Below are positions 15,390 through 20,769 of a stretch of DNA of 20,769 bases, in pieces (position 1 is the stretch's first letter; every line of letters begins with the position of its first letter). The stretch comes from JAFGED01 sp964551295. GTDB lineage: Bacteria > Chloroflexota > Anaerolineae > B4-G1. The notes below the pieces were generated by a model. That model ran no database searches. It saw only the letters and a list, made by a program, of their open reading frames with translations, and was not told where the DNA came from. The position numbers and the translations under genes were made by a program. The stretch spans positions 1 to 20,769 of the forward strand of contig CAZKDJ010000057.1 of assembly GCA_964551295.1 (NCBI GenBank). The letters run 5' to 3'.

Positions 15390-17873
15390 TTACTCCTCCA
15401 AGGTAAAAGCGGCCCTCAGTCGAATATCCCTTGACGAGCTGCCCACCAGCACCTCGAACTCGCCCGGCTCCGCCACCCACCGCTTCTGAGTAGGATCGTA
15501 GAAGGACAACGCCCGCTGATCCAGGGTGAAATCGATCGTCTTGCTCTCGCCGGGATCGAGCGACACCTTTTTGAACCCCTTCAGCTCCTTCGGCGGCCGG
15601 GCCAACGAGGATACCTTGTCAGCGACGTATAGCTGGACGACCTCTTTACCGGCCCGCACCCCCGTGTTCGTGACCGTCACCGAGACCTCTACCGGCTCGC
15701 CGGGCTGCACCGTCTTGGGCACCTGGAGGTCGCTGTACTCGAACGTAGTGTAGGAAAGCCCAAAGCCAAAGGGGAACAGCGGCTCGACGCCCTTCTGGTC
15801 ATAGTAGCGATAACCGACAAAGACGCCCTCGCCGTAGCGCACATCCCTGCCGCCGGGATAGTTGATGTAGGTCGGATTGTCCTCGTACCTCTTGGGGAAC
15901 GTCACCGAGAGCTTGCCGGAGGGGTTCACGTCGCCTAGAAGAATACGGGCCAGGGCATGTCCCCCCTCCTGTCCCGGATAGTACGCCAGCACCAGCGCCG
16001 GCACGTCGTCGATCCAGGGCAGCTCCACCGGCGCGCCGCAGTTCAGCACGACGATCGTGTTCTCGTTCGCCTCAGCCACAGCCTTGATCAGCTCCGCCTG
16101 GGGACCCGGCAGCGCCATATCGGGCCGATCGTGCCCCTCGGAATCATACCCCGTGGGCATCCCGGCACAGACGATAGCCACATCCGATTGCCGGGCCAGC
16201 TCTACGGCACGTGCGAGCCGGTCGTCCTTCTCCGGTTCAGGTGCGTAGGCAAAGCGCACGTAGATGACGGGGAACACCTCCGCCAGCTTGACGTACTCGA
16301 TCACGATGGCATAGGAGCGTCCGCCGACCAGCTCCACATAGGCCGACGCCTCGCCGACTTTCCGCTCAGGCCCCCACGGCTGATCGTAGCTCAGCTCGAC
16401 CAGCAACTCGCCGTCCAGGTAGACCCGACAGATACCCGCGCCGCTCACCTTGAACACGTGACGTCCAGTGTCGGGAGTGGTCAGCGTACCCGTCCAGCGT
16501 ACAGAGAACACGTCTGCGCCAATCTCCTCAGGAGGACGCAGATGCCAGTACCCCACGGTGCGGTCGACCCTTTTTGCCCCGGCTTCCCCAGATAGATCCA
16601 GGTTATCAAAGTACTCCCCCAACAGACCTTGCCCCTCGCCGTCTGAAGGAACCAGGTATGCAGGCTTGAGCGCGAGCGGTTCGACGAAATTATCGCAACC
16701 CCGCTCGTAACCAATCTCGACCTCGTCGCCCAATCTGAACCTCAACCCCTCCAGCGGGCTCACGCGATACGGTGGTTCCAGGTAAGAGCTGCCGCCGCCT
16801 CCGATGCGCGCCTCGGCCGCGTTGGGACCGGTGACGGCGACACGCTTGACGCCCTCCTTCAGTGGCAACACGTCGCCCGCGTTCTTTAGCAGGACAATCG
16901 ACTCCTCCGCCAGCTCGCGCGCCAGGGCCTGATGCTCAGGTGTGTTCACCGCCCCCGCCGGCAAGGCCGCCGGATCGTCCATCCTGCCGGATCGCAGGAC
17001 CATCCTCAACACCCGGCGCGCGCTGTCGTCGATCACCGCCTCGTCGATCTGCCAATGGTTGACTGCATCGACGAGAAAATCGCCATAGTACTTGGCCGGC
17101 CCCGGCATCTCGATATCCAGGCCGCCCGCTACCGACTCGACGATGGTGTGGTTGGCGCCCCAATCAGAGATGACCACGCCCTCAAAACCCCACTCGTCGC
17201 GCAGTATCTCGGTCAGCAGGGTGTGATGCTGGCTGGCGTACGCGCCGTTGATGCGGTTGTAGGCGCACATCACCGTCCAAGGCTGTGCCTCTTTCACGAT
17301 CGCCTCAAACGCTGGGAGATATATCTCGCGCAGGGTGCGCTCGTCAACGACCGAGCTGCCCCGCATGCGCTCGAACTCCTGGTTGTTGCAAGCATAGTGC
17401 TTGAGCGACGTGCCGACGTTCCGGCTCTGCACGCCCCGCACGTACGCCACGCCAATCCGGGCCGCCAGATATGGATCCTCCGAATAGGTCTCGAAATTCC
17501 TGCCGGCCAACAGCGTGCGCACGATGTTGACACAAGGACCCAGCAGAATATCGCAGGCCAACGCGCGGGTCTCCTCCGCCAGGGCCACCCCGACCCGCTC
17601 GATCAACTCCGTGTTCCAACTGGACGCCATCGAGATTCCCGTGGGAAAAGAAGTGGCAGGGCTGTCAATCCGGCCCTCCCACACCGGTTCCGTGCGCACC
17701 CCGTGGGGGCCGTCGGTCGTGATCACCGAGGGGATCCCCAGCCGCTCGACGGGGGTCGTGCTCCATCGATCCTTGCCGGATAGCAGAGAGACCTTTTCCT
17801 TTAATGTCATCCTGCCGAGCAAATCCTCTACACGTTGTTCCATCGCACTCGATTTTTCCCCTTGAGACACCAC
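15390..17873 (-). CDS. GH3-family beta-glucosidase with PA14 insertion
   Basis: An 827-residue glycoside hydrolase family 3 enzyme that would release terminal beta-linked sugars from oligosaccharides. Order of parts: GH3 N-terminal barrel (about 10-300) with substrate segment KHYACNNQE (Lys158, His159) and the nucleophile Asp237 in VISDWGA; GH3 C-terminal alpha/beta sandwich (about 320-665) interrupted by a PA14 domain (about 412-545); the acid/base candidate Glu579 in GYDSEGHDRPD; then a fibronectin-III-like domain (about 725-823). The PA14 insertion is known from GH3 beta-glucosidases and tends to limit access to small substrates. No signal peptide is seen, so it is probably cytoplasmic. 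The start is GTG with GGGAG upstream; a second GTG follows at once, and the ATG at 17843 is an alternative. It is the first gene of the minus-strand run. Confidence 0.92.
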   Translation of the reverse strand: MVSQGEKSSAMEQRVEDLLGRMTLKEKVSLLSGKDRWSTTPVERLGIPSVITTDGPHGVRTEPVWEGRIDSPATSFPTGISMASSWNTELIERVGVALAEETRALACDILLGPCVNIVRTLLAGRNFETYSEDPYLAARIGVAYVRGVQSRNVGTSLKHYACNNQEFERMRGSSVVDERTLREIYLPAFEAIVKEAQPWTVMCAYNRINGAYASQHHTLLTEILRDEWGFEGVVISDWGANHTIVESVAGGLDIEMPGPAKYYGDFLVDAVNHWQIDEAVIDDSARRVLRMVLRSGRMDDPAALPAGAVNTPEHQALARELAEESIVLLKNAGDVLPLKEGVKRVAVTGPNAAEARIGGGGSSYLEPPYRVSPLEGLRFRLGDEVEIGYERGCDNFVEPLALKPAYLVPSDGEGQGLLGEYFDNLDLSGEAGAKRVDRTVGYWHLRPPEEIGADVFSVRWTGTLTTPDTGRHVFKVSGAGICRVYLDGELLVELSYDQPWGPERKVGEASAYVELVGGRSYAIVIEYVKLAEVFPVIYVRFAYAPEPEKDDRLARAVELARQSDVAIVCAGMPTGYDSEGHDRPDMALPGPQAELIKAVAEANENTIVVLNCGAPVELPWIDDVPALVLAYYPGQEGGHALARILLGDVNPSGKLSVTFPKRYEDNPTYINYPGGRDVRYGEGVFVGYRYYDQKGVEPLFPFGFGLSYTTFEYSDLQVPKTVQPGEPVEVSVTVTNTGVRAGKEVVQLYVADKVSSLARPPKELKGFKKVSLDPGESKTIDFTLDQRALSFYDPTQKRWVAEPGEFEVLVGSSSRDIRLRAAFTLEE

Positions 17874-17898
17874 AGCTCTCCCTTTTCAAGATTAAGCC

Positions 17899-17979
17899 GC
17901 GTTCAAAAATAAGTTCGCAGTCCGTGAACAGCACCGCTTCGGTATATGCGACTGAAAATGCAAAATAGTTCTTGAACGC
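17899..17979. repeat. Inverted repeat in the leader of the glycosidase gene
   Basis: GCGTTCAA at 17899-17906 has its exact complement at 17972-17979, bounding an 81-base piece in the 5' leader of the glycosidase gene. Just inside the left arm is AATAAGTTCGCAG, which resembles the AATAACTTCCCGCAG read on the minus strand of the repeat near 7440-7454. It may be a small miniature element or a leader RNA structure. Confidence 0.4.
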
Positions 17980-18018
17980 TTCCCTAGGCGATCGTAAGCG
18001 CCCCTTTAGCAAGCTTTG

Positions 18019-18046
18019 ATTATAGTCCAACGTAGCCAAGGCACAA
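18019..18046 (-). promoter_or_regulatory. Candidate promoter for the glycosidase-led minus-strand operon
   Basis: On the minus strand, TTGTGC (18046-18041) and TATAAT (18024-18019) are separated by 16 bases. Transcription would begin near 18012, giving a leader of about 140 bases before the glycosidase start. It is divergent from the selA promoter. The -10 is consensus; the -35 is partial. Confidence 0.5.
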
Positions 18047-18062
18047 GTGCGCACGATCTTTC

Positions 18063-18092
18063 TTGCCCTTATGCCCCATTTCGGAGTATAAT
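18063..18092 (+). promoter_or_regulatory. Candidate selA promoter
   Basis: TTGCCC at 18063-18068 and TATAAT at 18087-18092 are separated by 18 bases, with transcription expected near 18100, about 20 bases before the selA ATG. The -10 is a perfect consensus. Confidence 0.55.
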
Positions 18093-18119
18093 ACGCCCCA
18101 AGACAGAAAGGCTAGGCTT

Positions 18120-19496
18120 ATGAGCAAAGAAAAACTACGCCAACTTCCCAGCGTGGACAAGCTGCTCGGCGAGGACGCCACGCAGCAACTAATCGCCGCT
18201 TACGGCCACGATCAAACGGTGGGCGCGCTGCGTGCGACCCTCGATGCGCTGCGCGATGCGGTGCGGACTGGGGCCGACGTGCCAGTCACCGCGGCACTAG
18301 TGGCGCGAGCAGACGCGCTCCTACAGGCACGTCTGGCCCCTACGCTGCGCCGGGTGATCAACGCCACCGGCGTGATCATCCACACCAACCTGGGCCGCGC
18401 CCCCCTCTCCGCCGCCGCCCAGGCCGCTATGGAGGCGGTGGCCGGCGGCTACTCGACACTGGAATACGACCTTCAGGCCGGCCAGCGCGGCCACCGCACG
18501 CTGCACGCCGAGCGGCTGCTGTGCGAACTGACCTGCGCCGAGTCCGCGCTAGTGGTCAACAACAACGCCGGGGCAGTGCTGCTGGCGCTGACCGGGCTGG
18601 CCCAGGGCAGAGGCGTCATCGTCTCGCGGGGACAACTGGTCGAGATCGGTGGCGGCTTTCGCGTGCCCGACGTGATGGCGCAAAGCGGCGCGCGCCTGAT
18701 CGAGGTCGGCACCACCAATCGCACCCACCTGCACGATTATGAGCAAGCAATGGAAAGCGACCCGGATGTGGCCCTGATCCTGCGCGCGCACCATTCCAAC
18801 TTTCGCATCGTGGGCTTTGCCACCGAGCCCAGCCTGGCCACACTGGTTGCGCTGGGCGCTGAACACGGCCTGGGGGTGCTGGACGACCTGGGCAGCGGCG
18901 CGCTGCTCGATACAAGCGTGCATGGCCTGGCACACGAGCCGACGGTGCAGGAGAGCGTCTCGGCAGGCGCGGCGGTGGTCTGCTTCAGCGGCGACAAGCT
19001 GTTGGGCGGCCCGCAGGCCGGCATCATCGTCGGCCAGGCCAAGTTTGTAGAACCGCTCAAGTCCCATCCGCTGGCCCGGACCCTGCGCACCGACAAGCTG
19101 TGCCTGGCCGCGCTCCAGGCAACGCTGCTGCACTATCTCAAAGGCGAAGCTGCCGAGCAGGTACCCGTCTGGCGTATGATCGCCACGCCGCTGGAGGAAA
19201 TTGAGCGGCGGGCACGGCGGTGGCGCAGGTCCCTGCGCCGGGCCGGCGTGGAGGCCGAGATCGTGGACGGCGCGTCGACCGTCGGCGGGGGCAGCCTGCC
19301 CGGCGAGACGCTGCCCACCAAGCTGGTCGCCATAGCGGCCGCCCATCCCGACCAGTTGGCCACTGCACTCCGGGAAGCCGATCCGCCGGTGATCGCGCGC
19401 ATCGAAGATGACCAACTGGTGCTCGATCCGCGCACGGTGCTGACGGAAGACGAACGAGAGCTACTGGAAGCGATTAAAAGGCTGACACCTGCTTGA
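18120..19496 (+). CDS. selA: L-seryl-tRNA(Sec) selenium transferase
   Basis: A 458-residue SelA, the normal length for the family. This PLP enzyme converts seryl-tRNA(Sec) to selenocysteinyl-tRNA(Sec) with selenophosphate, as a ring-shaped decamer in characterised bacteria. Visible features: N-terminal helical region LRQLPSVDKLL, then RRVINATGVIIHTNLGRAPLS, the VVNNNAGAVLLAL segment, VLDDLGSG, and the PLP-binding Lys293 in SGDKLLGGPQAG. An upstream in-frame extension to 18063 would overlap the promoter, so the ATG at 18120 is chosen. The stop codon overlaps the -35 of the trpE promoter. No selB, selD, tRNA-Sec or selenoprotein is seen in the window. Confidence 0.95.
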   Translation: MSKEKLRQLPSVDKLLGEDATQQLIAAYGHDQTVGALRATLDALRDAVRTGADVPVTAALVARADALLQARLAPTLRRVINATGVIIHTNLGRAPLSAAAQAAMEAVAGGYSTLEYDLQAGQRGHRTLHAERLLCELTCAESALVVNNNAGAVLLALTGLAQGRGVIVSRGQLVEIGGGFRVPDVMAQSGARLIEVGTTNRTHLHDYEQAMESDPDVALILRAHHSNFRIVGFATEPSLATLVALGAEHGLGVLDDLGSGALLDTSVHGLAHEPTVQESVSAGAAVVCFSGDKLLGGPQAGIIVGQAKFVEPLKSHPLARTLRTDKLCLAALQATLLHYLKGEAAEQVPVWRMIATPLEEIERRARRWRRSLRRAGVEAEIVDGASTVGGGSLPGETLPTKLVAIAAAHPDQLATALREADPPVIARIEDDQLVLDPRTVLTEDERELLEAIKRLTPA

Positions 19497-19520
19497 CATT
19501 TTAGCATTGCCTGCTATAAT
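19493..19520 (+). promoter_or_regulatory. Consensus sigma-70-type promoter for the trp T-box leader
   Basis: TTGACA at 19493-19498 and TATAAT at 19515-19520 are both perfect consensus hexamers with a 16-base spacer, plus a TGC directly before the -10 (extended -10). Transcription would start near 19527. The -35 hexamer contains the whole TGA stop codon of selA (19494-19496). Confidence 0.85.
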
Positions 19521-19778
19521 TTCGTCCAACAGTTAAAAACCAAAAGGCTGCGAAGAGGAAGAGTACGCGCTGAAACGATGGTTCAGAGAGCGGGGAACGG
19601 GTGAGAGTCCCGCCCACACGCCAGCGCCGAATGGGCCTTGGAGCCGCAGGGACGAAGGCCTTTGCTATGCAAAGGGTAGAGTAGTCCTTGCCGGAGTTGC
19701 CACCGTTATCAAGGCAAAGGGTATCGCTCCTAATTCATTGAGGGCCGTATCCGAGAAGAGTGAGGCTGGCTCACGCAC

Positions 19779-19804
19779 CCCGTCGCATCACCGGCGGGTT
19801 TTTT
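19779..19804 (+). terminator. Extra terminator-like hairpin upstream of the T-box sequence
   Basis: CCCGTCG at 19779-19785 pairs with CGGCGGG at 19792-19798 (one G-U pair) around a six-base loop and is followed at once by six Ts (19799-19804). It has the form of an intrinsic terminator but lies before the T-box sequence, where stem III would normally be. It could be stem III with a chance T-run or a separate termination point. Confidence 0.55.
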
Positions 19805-19847
19805 GTTGCTGGTTGGTTAGTTGGCCTAACTAGGGTGGCACCACGGG

Positions 19848-19882
19848 AACCCCTCCCGTCCCTAAGGACGAGGAGGGGTTTT
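19848..19882 (+). terminator. T-box-controlled intrinsic terminator
   Basis: AACCCCTCC-CGTCC (19848-19861) pairs with GGACG-GGAGGGGTT (19866-19880), with A19871 bulged and a CTAA loop, followed by a T-run. It directly follows the T-box sequence, so the antiterminator and this terminator are mutually exclusive. Confidence 0.9.
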
Positions 19883-19904
19883 GTATTCCAGATGGAGGTG
19901 TACG

Positions 19905-20769
19905 ATGTTACAAGAGCTAACAGCCGAATCCACAGAGGTCCAGCCACCCAATCTAATACCGGTCGTGCGCGAGATGCCCGCCGACCTGGAGACGCCGATC
20001 TCCGCCTACCTCAAGCTGGCCGGGACGGGACCGTCCTTCCTGTTGGAAAGCGTCACCGGAGGCGAGCAGGTGGCTCGCTACTCTTTCATCGGCGTGGACG
20101 CCAGCCAGGCCTACGTGATCCGGGGACGCGATCTAGAGCGTCACGTGGCCGGGGGTGTCGTCACTACCACGTTCTCCGACGACGCCGGCGACCTGCTGGA
20201 CGCACTGCGGGACGAACTGGCCCAATATCGCCCACAGCCGGTGCACGGCCTGCCCCGCTTCAACGGTGGATTGGTGGGGTATGTGGGCTACGACGCGGTG
20301 CGCGCTTTCGAGCCAACGCTGAAGCTATCCCCCCACCCTGAATTGCCTGACGCGATCTTTTTGCTGGCCGATACGCTGGTGGCATTCGACCACGCCTTTG
20401 GCAAAATGGTCCTCATCGCCAATGCGCACGTGAACAGAAACACCGAGGCACAGGCCTGTGCCGACGCCGAAGCGCGGCTGGACGCGCTGCAGGAACGCCT
20501 TTCTGCTCCGCTGCCCCCGCTCCCTTCCAACGACGAGTCAATCACGCCAACGGAGCTTGGATCAAACATGACGCACGAGCGCTTTACAAACGCCGTGCGG
20601 GCCGCCAAGGAGTACATCGCTGCCGGTGATATCTTCCAGGCAGTGCTCTCCCAGCGCCTCTCCCGCCAGACGCCGGCCGCGCCCTTTAGCATCTACCGCG
20701 CGCTGCGGCGGCTGAACCCCTCGCCGTACATGTTCTTTTTCGACTTTGACGGCCTGGCGGACGAGACGC
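19905..20769 (+). CDS. trpE: Anthranilate synthase component I (5' part, continues beyond window)
   Basis: The first 288 residues of TrpE, which converts chorismate to anthranilate with ammonia supplied by TrpG, the first step of tryptophan synthesis. The N-terminal part has PISAYLKLAG and the LLES motif that in characterised TrpE proteins is part of the tryptophan feedback site, followed by RYSFIG. FNGGLVGYVGYDAVR and the chorismate-domain segments AKEYIAAGDIFQAVLSQRL and LNPSPYMFFFDF come next. The start is the ATG at 19905 with GGAGG at 19894-19898. The gene is open at the window edge. A longer overlapping frame at 19760-20341 is not the real one. Expression is controlled by the tRNA-Trp T-box just upstream. 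Confidence 0.96.
   Translation, partial: MLQELTAESTEVQPPNLIPVVREMPADLETPISAYLKLAGTGPSFLLESVTGGEQVARYSFIGVDASQAYVIRGRDLERHVAGGVVTTTFSDDAGDLLDALRDELAQYRPQPVHGLPRFNGGLVGYVGYDAVRAFEPTLKLSPHPELPDAIFLLADTLVAFDHAFGKMVLIANAHVNRNTEAQACADAEARLDALQERLSAPLPPLPSNDESITPTELGSNMTHERFTNAVRAAKEYIAAGDIFQAVLSQRLSRQTPAAPFSIYRALRRLNPSPYMFFFDFDGLADET

Larger units (their letters stand above)
19527..19882 (+). promoter_or_regulatory. T-box leader, tRNA-Trp responsive
   Basis: This leader of about 355 bases is a T-box riboswitch. Stem I begins with CTGCG (19548-19552) pairing CGCAG (19645-19649) and has the GAGGAAGAGTA motif of the GA/K-turn region. The specifier loop reads GAA-TGG-G, so the specifier codon is UGG (Trp) at 19632-19634. 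A 7-bp hairpin with a three-base loop follows at 19659-19675. The T-box sequence AGGGTGGCACCACGGG is at 19832-19847. Its bulge UGGC would pair with GCCA, the 3' end of a tRNA whose discriminator base is G, as in bacterial tRNA-Trp. Uncharged tRNA-Trp would favour antitermination and expression of trpE. Confidence 0.93.

Noticed and set aside
17665..18054. 129-codon minus-strand frame across the glycosidase start and its leader
   Set aside because: It overlaps the glycosidase in another phase and covers the promoter and leader dyad. No ribosome binding site or domain supports it.
17874..18119. Possible tRNA-Sec or other RNA gene next to selA
   Set aside because: No cloverleaf with a long acceptor arm or a CCA end could be built. 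The segment is accounted for by two divergent promoters and a small dyad.
19555..19620. Possible Trp leader peptide in front of trpE
   Set aside because: The short ATG frame in stem I encodes MVQRAGNG with no Trp codons and no ribosome binding site. The T-box explains the regulation.
19760..20341. 193-codon plus-strand frame across the T-box terminator and trpE start
   Set aside because: It begins inside the riboswitch, and its product is Arg/Gly-rich without a known domain. The overlapping frame from 19905 translates to a clear TrpE.

Overview
The window is a gene-dense, mostly GC-rich bacterial chromosome segment. Several traits together suggest a Chloroflexota (Anaerolineae-like) genome: tandem secreted M28 peptidases, an ELW-repeat surface protein, short C-terminal F-x-P-L or Y-F-P-L-I tails on secreted proteins, a T-box in front of trpE, and a palindromic repeat of the 'HSERSEES' type. 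This assignment is an inference from gene content and style; no rRNA or other definitive marker is present.

Layout. Bases 86-5438 (+ strand) hold a TldE/PmbA-like protein, an AllA-like cupin, an orphan OmpR-type response regulator, and then a tightly packed three-gene cassette: a metal-dependent amidohydrolase, a VOC protein and a radical SAM protein with a C-terminal cysteine cluster. The cassette looks less GC-rich than the genes before it. Bases 5452-17873 (- strand) hold eight genes. Read in transcription order they are a cytoplasmic GH3 glycosidase with a PA14 insert, an alpha/beta hydrolase, two tandem secreted M28 peptidases, a HAD-IIA phosphatase, a very large ELW-propeller/CX4C-module surface protein, a YdjC/ChbG-type deacetylase and a membrane-anchored endonuclease/exonuclease/phosphatase-fold protein. 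Several neighbours overlap by 11-14 bases, which points to translational coupling. Bases 18120-20769 (+ strand) hold selA and then the tryptophan locus: a consensus promoter overlapping the selA stop codon, a T-box leader with a UGG specifier, and the start of trpE, which runs off the window.

How the genes fit together. The minus-strand block reads as a polymer-utilisation and cell-surface set: glycosidase, carbohydrate deacetylase, exported aminopeptidases and a large exported repeat protein. The first plus-strand cassette could be a small metabolite- or peptide-processing unit, but its substrate cannot be read from sequence. The trpE leader is the clearest regulatory element: specifier codon, acceptor-binding bulge and downstream gene all agree on tRNA-Trp sensing.

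The most unusual structures are (1) a 158-bp palindrome-containing element with 19-bp terminal inverted repeats sitting exactly between the two M28 genes, which supplies the tail of one and part of the ribosome binding site of the other; (2) a terminator-like hairpin upstream of the canonical T-box terminator; (3) six Ig-like modules that all carry CX4C; (4) the shared C-terminal tail on two exported proteins; and (5) the amidohydrolase-VOC-radical SAM cassette.
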